Part shown: piece after piece, positions 25,001-40,000 of the stretch
How the letters are laid out: each line of letters opens with the position of its first letter
Numbering within the stretch: position 1 is the first letter of the stretch
DNA from: Hydractinia symbiolongicarpus
Taxonomy: Eukaryota; Cnidaria; Hydrozoa; Anthoathecata; Hydractiniidae
NCBI RefSeq assembly: GCF_029227915.1
Contig: NC_079882.1
Location: 27,644,001-27,708,000, forward strand
DNA: 64,000 bases
Direction of reading: 5' to 3'
The notes under the pieces: model-generated
The model's database searches: none
What the model was told of the DNA's origin: nothing
Seen by the model: only the letters and a program-made list of their open reading frames with translations
Program-made: the position numbers and the translations under genes

Positions 25001-28000
25001 TATGGGTAAACAGAAGAAGATATGTGGATACAAGACCTTATTCACCAAAGAGTTTAATCGCGTTGTTGCTGATTATTTCTGGAGACGTAGAAAGTTGTCC
25101 CGGACCGAGATATACATGCCCAAATTGTACAAAAGTTATCCGAAAGAATCAAAAGTTTGACAAATGCCACAACTGTGCAAATCGTTGTCACCTAAAATGT
25201 TTTAAAGATGTTTACGAACAAGGAGAAGAACGCTTGTTTTGTAACTTATGTGGTACACACGACGCGAACGATTTAGAATCCGATCATTCGCTTAATCCTG
25301 GATTTATATCGTTTCTCAGTCAACGAGGAATGAAAATCATACATCAAAATGTTAATGGTTTATTCGAAAAATTGGATAGAATCAAGTTATTATTATCAGA
25401 CTCGAAAAATCAGGTATCGATTTTTTGTATTACAGAGACACACTTGAACTCTTCATTAAGTACTTCCATACTTCACATTCCAGGATATATTGTTGAACGT
25501 AGAGACCGTAAAAATGGACCGCATGGCGGTGTTTTGATGTATATTCGTGAGGATATAAGTTACCAACGACGGTATGATCTAGAAACTGAAGGAATTGAAG
25601 GTATCTGGATAGAAATTCTTATTCCTAACACAAAATCAATTTTATTGTGTTCAGTATATAAACCCCCTGATAACTCAAAGTACATCGACATAAACTTCGA
25701 CGCAAAACTTAATGACATGATAACAACCGTTACGGATGAAGGTAAAGAATGCTTAATTACCGGTGATCTAAATTGTAACTATTTGAAACCAAACGACCAT
25801 GTCGATATAAAAGATATTTTTGCTACTAATGGTTTTAAACAAATGATAAAAGAAGCAACGAGAAGTATTAGTAAAACGTTAATCGATATCTTTTTGACAA
25901 CAGATTCAACAAAAATATCAAAATCTTTTGTTGATGCCAACTCCATCAGTGACCACGACCTTGTGGGAATTGTACGTAAAATGCATGTAAAGAAATACGC
26001 TTCTCGTAAATTGTTTACTCGTGATTATTCAAAATTTAACAAGGATCTTTTTAAGGATGAACTTAGAAATGTGCCGTGGAAAAATTGCTTTGTTGAAGAT
26101 AATATGAATTCATCATGGAACTTGTTCAAACATTATTTGACAATTGTTATCAACAAACATGCACCATTAGTTGAAAGGAAAATTCGAGGTATGCAAAATC
26201 CTTGGATGTCGAGAGATATTAAAACGAAAATGAACACTCGTGATTATTATCTCCGTTGTGCAAAACGTACAAATAGTGAAAATGACTGGTCAAGTTACAG
26301 AAGAGTGCGAAATCTCGTGTCGTATCTCATTCGACAAGCAAAAGCAAATCACATCCGCTCACTTTTTCGGGAGAACGGTACCAGCCCGAAAGACTTCTGG
26401 AAGCAAATCAAAAAGTCGTATCCTGTAAAAAACAATGAAAGTGCATCTAGATCATTTAAAATTGGAAATGAAACTATCACAGATAAGAAGCAAATAGCTG
26501 ATGGATTCTGCCACTTTTTTGCAACAGTAGGATCTACACTTGTAAATTCCATCCCATCTATCACGAATTTAACATGGTTGCCATTTAATGGATCCTTTTA
26601 TCTAACTAACGTCAATCCACAACATTTATCATTCAAATTCCAACATGTTGAAATTTCAGAGACGATCAAAGTGTTGAAAGAAATTAATTCATCAAAAGCT
26701 TCCGGTATTGACGATCTCCCAGCTTTACTTATAAAGGATGCAGCTGAGGAACTAGCAGCACCGCTATCATTTTTGATTAATCACAGTTTCAAATCTGGCA
26801 TTTTTCCAACGATCGAAAAGACTGCCAAAGTAACACCTATATACAAGTCAGAAGCAAAACATTTGTTCTCAAATTATCGTCCAATATCCGTCCTTAACGT
26901 GATATCGAAAGTAGTTGAAAAAATTGCCTCTGATCAACTATCACAGTACTTTGAATCGAACGGCCTCTTCAGTCCTTATCAATATGGCTTCCTGACACCG
27001 TACACCATTCATGTTTACTTCACAAATTACCATACTACGGTATAACAGAGAATGAGCTATCATGGATAAGTGACTATTTATTCAATAGATCCCAATTAGT
27101 AAATTTTGAAGGTACCAGTTCTAGAACGGAGAGTATCACTCATGGTGTTCCACAGGGATCCATTCTTGGCCCTCTTTTGTTCATCATTCTTCTGAATGAT
27201 TTGCATTTTCGATTAAAGAACTGCTCTATTTTGAAATACGCTGATGACACAGTGTTGTACTACTCTCATAAAAACGAACGTCACATTGTATCCGTTATTA
27301 ACAAAGAAGCTGATGTTGTACAATCCTGGATTAGAGATAATTGTCTTATTCTCAACATGAAAAAAGGAAAAACGGAATTTGTTATGTATGGAAATAGATT
27401 GTCAAATGTGGATGATTGTAATGTTGAAATTTTATCTACTACCATCAGCCAGTCTGCTACTTACGAATATCTTGGTATAACGTTAGATTCTCATCTGAAC
27501 CTGAACGAACACTACAGCAAGGTGTATAAGAAGATTTGCTCTCGTATATACTTATTGAAGAAATTACGACATCAGATTTCTCCTGTGGTAGCTAATTCCA
27601 TATATAACGCGTTGATCAAACCAATATTTCACTACTGTTATCCTGTATATTGTAACCAAAGTAATTCTTGGAAAATGAAATTTGAAGGACTTCATAATCG
27701 TGCTAACACTATCATTCATAATACTGGAGAACATTCGATTTCTATTGAAAACGAACGTAAAAGAAAAGCTGTCACAGATGTTTTCAAGATTCTCCATAAA
27801 ATTGATAACGTTAGCAATATTCAATACGAGCTGGTGAATCATAATATCAACACGAGAGGTAACAAGTCGCAGATAAGATTACCAAAAGTTAGAACAGAAG
27901 CTGGCCGAAAGACTACGAGCTACTATGGTGCACGGTTGTTCAATGCACTGGGCTTGGATGTGCGGAATGAAAAATCTTTTGTGAATTTTAAACGGTATAT

Positions 28001-31000
28001 TTCTAAGCACGAATGGTAATATATATTCATATGTGACACAGGGGATTTTTCATTTCGTGCATCCGGGTTCGGTGTATTGAGCAATTGTGCACCATACGCC
28101 TCTTTTGAAACAGTATCATTGTGTATGATGATGTCTGAACTTGTGCTTTCTTAGTAGTCTGTCATAGCATTTCACCTCAGTTGGTGTTTTAACAATTCTG
28201 ATGCCTCTTTTTGACTCAGTGTCTGAAAGTTTTATTTATTTATTTGATTATTTTGACACATTTTAATATATATATAGTCACACATTCACACTTACGATCC
28301 ACTATGCCATTCTCCTTCACAGTGACTTATCCTGATACGTGCCTACTTGCTTACTCATCACTCGTCTTTATCCAAGAGTGCTACACTTACTAACTATGCC
28401 TCTTCGAAACCAAAATTTTTATAGTATTTTTAGCTTTTACTTTCATTTATTTTTGTACAGGTCCTGCATTGATACCAGATATGTATATATTCTGACGTAG
28501 TCAACCTGTGTAAATATGAATAATAATAATAATAATAATAATAATCTATTTTAAATTATTACAGTTAGAAAAAAACGAATTGAATAGCTTAAAATGGTGA
28601 TAAAAATTCACTGAAAACAGGTGAAAACACCATCACTATTACCACCACCGCCACCACAACACCCCTTTAATACTCAACATATCATCTAAGTAACAGAAGT
28701 TCTGAACTATCTATAACGAACCTCTGCTGTACATCATTAAAGCTGAAAATATTTTATTGTGTATAATTTTACCTTTGCAACGCTTGCATACAATCTGAAT
28801 GTCCTTATATACTCAATGCTTACAAGTATGACCAAAAGTTCCAAGAGTCAATAAAAATTTCAAAACAACAAACCTACTAAAGCAAAACTATTTTTGAACG
28901 CATCCTCGCTATAAAGCCAACAAAGGAGAAGTACTCATAATTCGCCCTAGCAACTGTTAGTTCTTAACTGTCACAATGACCTTCTCAACCATTCGTCAAA
29001 AACACATGATCTGTATACATTATTTATTTTTTTTGTTTCTTCTAAGAATTTTTTTCCACCACCTTACAACTATAGGCTTATCATAAAATATTAAACCAAC
29101 CTAGCTATTTGCTGCTAACGAAACCAACACATTGACGTCAATATATCAAACGAAATTATTGACGTAAATACTGTCTTTAAATTGATAACATTGAATTATA
29201 ATTATAATTTCGAAACAAAAAATCACAAAGCAAAGGAACACATCATCAGAAAAAAGAAGCAAATGTTAAGCCACGGATAATGAGGTTATAATTTCAGGTG
29301 ATAGTGAAAAATTCAAATCGGTTACAGTTGTCGAAAAAAATTATCGTGACACCACACATCCGTGCAACAGGTAACATTCCACCACAGCCAGGAAAGGATT
29401 CGGTATAATTATTTTATTCTGATCGACTGAATAAAAAAATGTTGACTCAGAATTTTTGCTGAAAGTGGTGACACGAAGAATTTCTTTTTACAAGGGTTTC
29501 TTGTTACTCGCAACATTTTTTTGTTATTTAAAGTATGTATTTGTTAGCGACCATTAACAAGATACAAAATTAAGCGAACTGATTTTGTATCTTGTTACTG
29601 GTTACAAAATTAATGTTGATAGTAATTTAAAAATGCTGTGCAACAAAAAGCTGCAATGGCGACATCAGTAAATATTTTTTGCATCGTGGCCTTGTAGCTT
29701 TAGAGTGGCTAAACTGTTTATCAATAAGAATTGCTAAATTCTGCTTTTTTATAAAATGTCTCTCGTTTAAAGCCATTATTACATTAAAATCATGCACGAT
29801 TTAATCAAAAGACGGTATTCAACTTACGAAAATCGTTTGACATCAACCTTGTAACCTTGATCCCAGATTGAAAATTCCATCCAAGAAATTATCTAAAAGG
29901 ACACTCGAATTATAAAAATACATAAAAGATGTTAAAATAATTAGCTGGAAAACATAACCTGTGAAACTAAAGAAAAAAATTCAATTTTAAACTCTGTGTT
30001 GGGAAAACATTTAAATGTTACAGGCGAGAATTTATTTTCAGAGAAAAATAGAAAAATATAACAATTCCATTATTTATAACATAACATATAAAATAGTTCT
30101 AATTTGACTCACAGCATCTTCAAAGTTTTTCTTAACATTAACGTAAACGACACTTTCTTCATTTTGCAAGTCATCACTCCATATTGTGTCATTGGATGAC
30201 ACTTCGAATCTCAACCATGGGTAGTAATTCACTAAATAACAACACCACAAACATTTAAATTTCTAAATTTGCTGGTTACACCCAACTAGATGTACTAAGA
30301 CGTTAATTTTAGCATGCTGAACAGTTAACCTTCAAGCATGTTTAAGGATTTTTACCACACCCAAAGTTCAAATTAATATTTGACATTACAAATAAAGAGT
30401 TGATTATTTAACAATATATCATGATTTCATAGTAATTTGTAGAAAACTGTCATAAAATATTTAACAACGTTTCAATAACAATGTATCGTTTAACAACACA
30501 TTGCTGAGAATGCCTTTAGATAAAAACGTTTGTTCTATAGTACTCGCGACTGTTTTTTGTCCTTAACAGAAATAAATCTTACCTTTTTTAGCTAATTCAT
30601 CACCTTAAAAAAATAGACAAGTGATCAAGTTGATTGCAATAATAAGCACTACATAACATATCCTAACTATAGAATAAAAAGCTTTAATATTGATTGTAGA
30701 GGATAAAATAGTAATCAAATGAAAAACTAATGTTAAAGGGAAATTACCTTAAAATTATTTTTTTATATATAATACAATCGGTCCATAAAACCATGAGAAA
30801 ATATAACTTAGCTCCTGAAATTGGTGGTTTTTTTTGTAAACTTGGCAGCTATTTTGACTCGAAAAATTGTTATTTTTTTTATGGAACCTATTTCGTGTTG
30901 ATGGTCTGCGACTGAGCAACAGCAATGACATTTATGTGTTTGGAGACAAAAAGTCGAGACTTGCGTAAAAAGCATACTAGAAAAACCTTCTGTTGTCTTA

Positions 31001-34000
31001 TTATTTCTTCATAATATCGTATCCAGTTTTAAATCTTACAATATCCACAATCTGCTTTTTACTATAGGATAACAACTTTTGAAAAGGAACTATTGAAAAG
31101 GTTGCTTATAAGTCAAGTAACGCAAACAAACTGTTTTTGTTACAAGGACAATAGAGTACTTTTCTAAATGTTAAAATAAACCAGGCTTAATTAAGCAAAA
31201 AAATAATTAATTTTTGAAAAATTTATGCCCCCGGCTACACAGATAGCCATACTTTCTTTTTTAAAGTTTGTTTATTGCTTAATATTTTTTAATCATTTTG
31301 AGCACATTCAGAATACACGTATCTATTGTAAAACATGTAACTTATTTTTGATCTTTTCAGAATGCAACCAAGTACGAACAATGTTTCGATTTTACATTTT
31401 CGAGGACAATCGATATGCGCAGGTATATATGCGCAGAGAAAACATATAAACATTGGACCGCAACAATCAAGAATATTAAATGAAAAAAAACTGACGCTAA
31501 TATTGTTAAAATTTCCTCTTAAACATTTACAGTGCATTTTATGTCTTGCATTCCTAAAAATCTATAAATTATCATGAATAGCCAATTTGGTCTAACATTT
31601 GCAAATCGTACAAAGCTAACGAGAAAGGAAATGTTACAATGTTAAACATGAATGTTGTTTTTTTAATTAAAAATAACAATATTAAAAAAAATACGAATCC
31701 TGTTTGATCTGTGTTTTTATCATGATAAAAATATATTTTATTGCAAAGTTGTTTCTTTTTTTAAATTTTATTATTACATTAAGTTTCTAAGAAATTGATA
31801 GTGATAGAGAAAGATTTGAAAATGGGCTGTTCAGTAGCGTCAGGTGAAACAAAAAAAAGATGATTGGGTCATATTAAAAGTGTCAATCACACACAAAAGA
31901 AAAAAGGTTGCAGTAAACATCGCAAGGAGAAAAAAAGAGTTTGAATAAACAGATAAAATTACAAACTAACTCATTTCATAAAATACCTTTTTTAATTAAC
32001 GAAAGGATAGAGATGTTAAAATCAGTGTCCAGAACAAATATTAAAGGTAGTTAAAATGGAAAAAAGTCAAGAAATTGTGTTTATTCAAACTGAGCCTTGC
32101 TACTTACTTCTGACATGATAGATTCATTGGAAACAAGGAAATCGTTTTCGAAATTTTGATCGAAAGCGTTAGTTTCTTTAAGGGAACCCAAGGTATAAGA
32201 TGATGTTGGACTTGTATCATAGAGCTCAAACAGTTGGTTAACAAGTCTTTTTTGAATTTTTCAAAAGAAACTTTTCGTTCTCAAGATAATCACATTTGAA
32301 GAATTCAGATATAATTATGCTGTATAATTATGATGTCATATTTAAGTGTTAGCAAATTTTGACATTTTCTATCATCCGTAATTTTACACCTGTTAAGGGA
32401 TGTGCATTCAAACCTTATTAATGCATATATATAGAAATATTTCAAACTAAATTGTGGAAATGTTACTTCAGTAAGCAAAAAATGAAATTTATTATTTTTT
32501 TTACAACAACGAGGCACAATAGTTTCAGACGAAACAACACTTTCTATGCATTTTCACCAATAGTTTAGGATAACAACTTACCTATATGATTACTCAATCG
32601 GTTGTAATACGAATCCAGATTTTCCACTCGATTGTACATTACAAATTCATCAATACAGAGCTTTGATACATTTCCAAAGGAAAGAGATGTGTCAGAGATT
32701 GACAAATCGTTGGCTAATGAAGAGCAGTTGGCTTCATTGCCATTCTCGCCATTAATTCTCCATAAAAGTACACTTGAATTATTGACAATTATATTTATAT
32801 AAAACCAAGCTTTGAATGGTAAATCTACTTGTCCTGAACATATGGCAACAGATGAATGCCATGTTATGTTTCCCATAATATATCCAAATCTAACTGAAGA
32901 ATTTAAATTGAAGATAAAGTCTGCAGTAATGACTAAATTTCCAAAGCGATACAATTCAACAGATTTCTTGTCCTCGTTCTGATCAATGTAAAGCCAAAAG
33001 GCAACTGCAAAACCATTTGGACATCCTTCCAAATCTAACGCACAATTATCAAAGGCACGTGCAATTATCACACTTGTTTTTTCGATACATCTTCCTGAAT
33101 TTATTGGAGATGAGACAAGATAACTTGAACCTTCATTAAACGCGGAGAAGAATTTTTTTTCATCCTGGAGTGATCTGTCAAAGCTCACATAACTTATGGC
33201 ATTTTTAAACAAACCATCATGAAAACCTAAAATATGACCAATAACTTGTTGTTTATAAAGGAGAAAAATAAAACACAATCGATAATTTGACTTTCAAACT
33301 TTAGCATATATTTTACTTTGAATTATTTATTGTGCCGCCAAAAGTAATACCACTTTGACATTTATTGAGATGTCATGACAACAATATACTAACATACCAT
33401 TTTGACAGGTTTCTTGCACATAGTATCTCTTTAAGGACGAAGGACATTTACACATACGCTTAAGGGGCACACAAACACCACCATTGGAACAGCTATATTC
33501 GCAGGACTTCAGCTCTATTTTACAGAACAAAATTGCAATGGTTATAAAAATATTGAAACGTGAAAAATTAAAGTAATTAAGGCGAATTTTTTAAATTTTG
33601 TTTTACCTAATCGATCTGGACAGAATTCTAAAGCTTCAACTTGGTTGGATGTCATGGTTGCATTGTAAAATTGAAAACAAGAAATTGAACCTTTAAAAAA
33701 GTCAGTCGGTGGAGAACCAAGCTTCGATGGATCACGGAAAAAATATAAACTGCTGGGAAATGTGAACAATGACGTCTTCAACTCTGCTGTGACATCATCA
33801 ACCTAGAATAAACATATGTAAACATAAATACAAACTAATAATTAAAAAAATACAAAATAATAATTAACCCACACATTAGCTTCCCAATCGCTGCAAAGAT
33901 AATAGATCGAATGGGACTTGAACCCACAACCTTTAATTGCTGCACTGGTTGCCCTATTAAATATGACACTATTAGCTAGCACATGCAGTAGCTGGTGTAT

Positions 34001-37000
34001 GTTTGTATTGCGCCATATTTCTCTGCCAAGATATAACAAGGAAATATCATGGAATGATACACATCTTGAGATTAAGAACCAATGTTCGCTAATATTTTTC
34101 CAAATAACTCACATATAAACAGCTTTTCTATAATTTACCTATATTTCCTATGTAATGGATTTAAGTCTGAAACTCATCTCTGTTGGGAGTTGCACAACTC
34201 TTATGCTTAAAAAAACCAACTTAACAAATGTTTCAAATATAATTAATAGATTTTTACTTTAGTGATATATGGTTGGCACACGCTTGTAAAAGGATAGAAC
34301 ACAAGGTGACATATGCCTTGCGCTTATACCTATTATCGAATCAATGGCAAAACAATCCCCGGCAGGCTAAAGGTAAAGACTATAATGCCCACTTCATCCA
34401 TAGTTTTTGCAGCACTTAAAAAGCAATTTTGCACGTGCACTAATTTTAATATCACATATATAAACGCTCGTTCTTTTTATACTGACAAGCGAAATACAGA
34501 CATTATACAAAAACGGTTAAAGACCAAGTATAAATTTACCGTATTATTCATGTAAACAGATATTGTCTCATTCAGGTATGTTACAGCAACATAGGTCCAA
34601 GTCCCATTGGTCAGGTCCCAAGATGATGTATATAAAGTATCACCAGAATGTCTAAAAGAAAATTGATTTAGAACTTTGTTTTTAAAAAAGGTTAACACAT
34701 GCAGTAACAAAGTTATTATTTCTAACACCTACTTTCTTCTATACTTACTTTAAAAGCAATTTGCTATTGTCTATGTTTACTTGAAAGTTTTCAGCAGGTT
34801 GATCACCAAACTGGAAAAATGTTACTTCATTTTCTTGTAGTGTTGGTCTTAAGTGAAATATTATTGAAAATTCTTCTTTAATACCACCTAAAATGCTGGA
34901 GAGATCAACCACCTTTAAGATAGCATCGTTTGATGATTTTGAAACATGAAATGCATGTAATGGAAACAAAAGTTTGTCTTCCTTCCATTGGTAAGATAAC
35001 TCTGCGTGTGGTACGATATGTAAATCATTGCCAGAGAAATCATTAAGAGAATGTTTGAATGAGTACAACAAACTTGGTTGAATCAATCCAAATTTCTTCA
35101 AGAGTGTCGGGTTTAAAGTGTTTACTACAAGTAAGAAATAAAGTTTCATGCATTAACATTCTCAAACACTATGTGCTGGTTTTTAAATTGTTTTGATATA
35201 ATTAAAATATTAATACCTTTGAACTTGTAATCAGGCATAAAGTCAGTTGAGTTGTTGCCATAATCTGCAGTAGCTGATTCGATTGAATCTATGGCAATAT
35301 GTCCCGTATACCAATCAGTTCTGAAGGCACAAAATTTAAGCTAAAATAAAAATATGCATATTTTACAGCTGCATTGCTTTATTACTATCTACTACCATTG
35401 TCAATATTATTTTCAACATTATCATTACAAATATCATTATTTCAACATCTAAAACACAGTACTAGATTTGCATTGGCAGTTTCTACCAAATTCCATTATA
35501 TGGAATGGGTTCACCTATACTTGCATTTATTAGTCCCTGCCTAGTTGATTTAGACCATCAGTTGTTTACTCAATGATCAATCTGAGAAACATTTCACTTT
35601 TCTGTTACTGCCTTTAAAATCAACCCACATCGAGTGCTATTGTTAAGTTATTTAAAATAACTGTAGTATATTGCCTAGGGCATTGGCAGGTAATAAAAGC
35701 CAGTTATGATAAATAACCACTTGATTTTAAATTGATTTAAAGATTTGGTTTGTCATGACCAAAGCTAAAATCTAACAATTTATAAAAAGAATTATTTTTA
35801 TCTTTTAGATTATATCTTTCATTATTACAAGTTGTTAGGATAAGTAATAATACTGCAAAGATTTTATTTATAATAGCTTTTGCAAGGCATGCTAATGTCG
35901 CATTTAAGAACAGTTGTGCCAAAGTTTTTAAAGAGTTAAAAATAAGCCACAGAAACCATTTGGAGCAGACAGTAGTCGGTTATTATTGAAGAAAGAAAGG
36001 GGTCGTTTCTTATGTCAGATTAGCACTCAAAAGCTTCATCAACAGTGGATTGGTTCACGTACAAGGAGTATTGATGATACTATTAATTTTGAGATTTATT
36101 CTGCGTGAGAAAAGTATCGTTCCTTTTGAATACACAATTAATTTTTTGTACATTTTAAAAAAAATATTTCCTGCAGAACAAATTTTTAGCAGCCCCAAAA
36201 TAGTATTTTTATGTTGTTCAGGCAGTGGGTCTGGAATTTTAGTATGTGGAAAATATACATTTCCAGGTTGCATTTCTAGAAGTAGTAAATGTTTCAAATT
36301 AACTGTGTGGAAACTTTATGTCATCTATCTGCAAATATAAATACAGTAGAAAACCTACTGTGTTAATAATGATATTTTCTTCCAAATGTCTACTGAATCG
36401 TTACTTTATAGGAACTATGCAAAAAAAAGTCCTGATATGTTACGCTGGAAAAAGTTTGAATATGAGAATATGAACAAGAACTCAGTAGAAGGAATAATTT
36501 TGCAAATAAACATTAAAAATCACCTTCCAATTCACTCCATCTTCTGGAGAACTGATAATTGCTCTCCTCCACAATGCACCCTGATTGCCTTCCTTCACAA
36601 ACACCAATAGCGGTTCTTTCACATTAACTGCATCAATCAACCACACATATAACTTGCCAACAAAATCCCCATACATGTGGTACCAAAACGAAAAACTCTG
36701 TCGATTTTTTGGAAAAGCATATGTTGTATATTGGTTAGGTAGGTTCTTGGCTGAATAATATCTTGGTAAGAACTCCAAAAAATTGTCTAAAAGAATATTG
36801 GGATTGCAGGTTATTTTCAGGGTGTTTTGCCCAGATTTCCCACCCAAGTCCAGAATCTCAGAGCATTTAAGATTTGTATTGAAGCAGTATGGCATATTAA
36901 AATGTCATGAAAATTTTAAGAGGGTTATAGACAAATAACAAACACAAATATAAACAAGTTTTTTTTGCTGAAACATCGGTTTTTCGCTTAGAAAAATGCC

Positions 37001-40000
37001 AAGAAATATATTAAGTGCCCTAAATGCTTTGGAAAATTAGTTCTTGATAGTTTTCAATAAATAAAGTAGATTCTCAAGGTACTCTTCATTTAATTTTATA
37101 TAAAGGAAAAGGCTAGCTGTTGTGTCCTTACATTAAAATTATCCTTGTAATAGATTTCAAATTTTTAATTATTTTGCTATACAAATGCTATGCATGAGTA
37201 GATAGTAAAATATCTTGTAATAAATAAAAATATAACTCGTGCCTAGGACATGTGGCTCAGTCTTAATTACAATCACTCCAATGATACAAACCTGTTTTTC
37301 ATGCATCCTAAAAGTCTTACCTAGCCTACAACAAGGCTATGCGAAATGAATCAATAATTTATGTACTTTCTAGAGTTCGCAAAATTAAAATCAGTTCTAC
37401 CAGTATGGAAATATCTTTAATAGTATTATCAGGTGATTAACATAAAGCAGACAATACTAATAAAAAACATAAATCTAAAAGTCATATTAAATGTTTATTG
37501 AACACAGTGACTTGTTTAAGAAAACAAAACATACTATTTTCTTTTTGATAATAAGTGACTAGCAACCTCATATACTTCATTCGTTTTGCAAATGGACCAG
37601 GATGTTTCCAGAAAAATACAATTGGAATGAACTCAGGCTTTTCCACAGCTGTTCTATAGGTATCAATAAAATTCCGCAGAAGAGGAGAAATATCTTCAGT
37701 AAAGACTTTGTTATCAGCCTGAAATGATTTACTTTCCCATATTAATGTTTGTTTTGATGATAAATATTTCCCAATAGGGTCAAATGAATTCATAGATAAA
37801 CAGTTTGTGTAATTTTGTTGTAACAGTCCAATTTGTATCGTATTTTTTGTACTTGATGCTACATCGCTAAACAGTTGAAATGCTGCATATGTTATCAAAG
37901 GATTTTCACCAAAATAATTTTTCATCACAAAAATTGTAAAGGTTGTGGTAGGATCAGGTAAGGCAGCCAATCGAAATGGATCGCTGTAAGGAATGGTTAT
38001 GCATTGTGTTTGATTCCAAAAACTGATATTCATCACTTGATAAAACTTGCGTAATACATGTCCATTACCTAAAAGTGAAATATTAGCGTTATCTACGTTG
38101 AATGTCATTTTAAAAGTAATTTAGCATAAGTACGTCCATAACCCTATTTAGGGGGGTGGGGGAAGAGTGGCAGTGGGTGATTGGTTGGTGGCAGGAAGTG
38201 GTGATGCTGAGTAGTTATGAAATAGTTATAAAAGAAACGTTGGTAGTCATGGGGAGAATAAAAGAGGTACATAGAAGATTTATGTGAAGATTAACACTTT
38301 AAATTCTGGATTTAATTCTGAATAAAATTTCTAGGGTGAGCTATACTTTCAGATAGCCGGTTAGATTAGGTGCAATTTTCAAAAGAAACAATTTAAAATA
38401 TCTTTATAGCAACTATCAAAATGAAAAAGAATTACTAAAATACAGATTCTTGAATCTGCATATTAATACAAAGCTGCGTCTGTCCATCTGTGACCAGTAA
38501 AGCAAATATTTCCATTTTTCTTTGATGTAACCGAAAAAGTTATGTCTGATAACTTTTGTGACCTTCAACGGGCTTAGCGACTGGTAATAGAATTATATGT
38601 AACAAAAAAAAAACCTACTTTGACACATAAATTGTTTTTTAATATCGCAAGATATTCTACTCCAATCTGTTGGATTAATGTGTGGATTAAATTCTGCACA
38701 ATCTTTGCTATCTTTATCTGCATCGGAAGTAAATAGCTGATAATCATAAGGTGAACCATCCTGCCAACTGCTCCCTTTTAGGCCAACAATCACATTTTTT
38801 GTGGACACATACTTGCTAGATACCATGGAAAGATCGTTGACATCCTCGTCACTGTGAATACTTGCAAGTAAACCACCATTTCTTTTACAAGTAGTGCTTG
38901 CTGCATCAAAAAACCTTGTCTTATTACCAAGATAGTAAGACTTTTGCATGGCAGCTAAAAAGATAAAAAAGGTAAAATTTAATACTTAAAAAGTTGCTGT
39001 TTACGTTATAGATGCAAAATAATTATCTTAACCCTATTCGGTCCAGGGGGGGGTCCTTATTGCTATATTATATGGCTATGACACTTACCGAGTTTCAATA
39101 TTTATCTATTAGACACCTGCATACCAAATTTTTAGGCCCCATACCTTTCAGAGGCCATGAAATTGGCCATTATTCAAAACTACCCCAAAAAATCTCTATG
39201 AAATCCTCATAATGGGGAAAAATTAATAACTCCTGTTAGGATTATCCTTAGAACGTAAAACTTGCAACACAACTTTGTTTTATTAAGAAGGATCATTTTG
39301 CATAACTTGGACACGTGATTAATCCGATTTCCCGACTTTGTCGGATTTTACCCGAAAATCGGAAAAAAGGGGATTTTCAGGCAATTTCTGGCAATTTTTT
39401 ATGCGATCCACGTAAAAACCGGATGTTAAAAATATGTTACATAACTTTTATTTAGCTTTCAGAAACTTCAAACAGAATGCAAAAATTCGCTCTGGAACAA
39501 AAGTAATTAAATTTTAAGCAGAAAGTGGCATTTTTAACAAATGTCAAGCTTCTGATGACGTCACAGAAAATGTGTTGATGCAAGCAAAAATTTATTGCTG
39601 CCATTTTGTTTCTTTTATGACGTACTATAAGTGCTCCAAATTTGATTCAATTTGAACAGCCCTATGAGAAGTTATTGAGGGGAGGGGATTCTCCCCATCC
39701 ACCCTCGTTCGAAAACCCCCGGACCGAATAGGGTTAATAAAGAAGTAAACAGATCGTAAAGAAGTAAACATTACCGGCTTGGTATATATCTGCATCATAG
39801 AGTGGACCAGACTTGCATGGCCAATAGGAACATGATGTCGATATCTTACGGGCAAAATTTTGACTTTCACCATACTCAGTTTCGGAAAATGTGATGCTCT
39901 CTAAATAAAAATTTAGTTTCTTTTTACAACCAAGCCTTTTAAAAACGCAGTGGTGCGTCAAATATAATCAGCCAAAACTGTTAACAGAATAAACTTAATA

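Larger units (their letters stand above)
24739..28543 (+). mobile_element. CR1/L2-type LINE, nearly full length, antisense to host gene
   Basis: A non-LTR retrotransposon lies on the plus strand inside an intron of the minus-strand receptor gene. It has an N-terminal hydrophobic leader, a 2A-like motif, a zinc-finger segment, an AP endonuclease, a reverse transcriptase split by a deletion and a 3' UTR ending in an (AAT)n tail at about 28518-28543. The exact 5' junction was not found. Apart from one internal deletion the reading frame is open, so the insertion is probably fairly recent. Confidence 0.9.

Noticed and set aside
32108-32246. Confirmed exon of the receptor gene
   Set aside because: Coding-like, but its phases (2 in, 0 out) do not fit either neighbour; kept only as a possibility.
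33858-33970. Functional tRNA gene on the minus strand
   Set aside because: Only the T-arm/B-box is tRNA-like; acceptor and anticodon stems do not pair.
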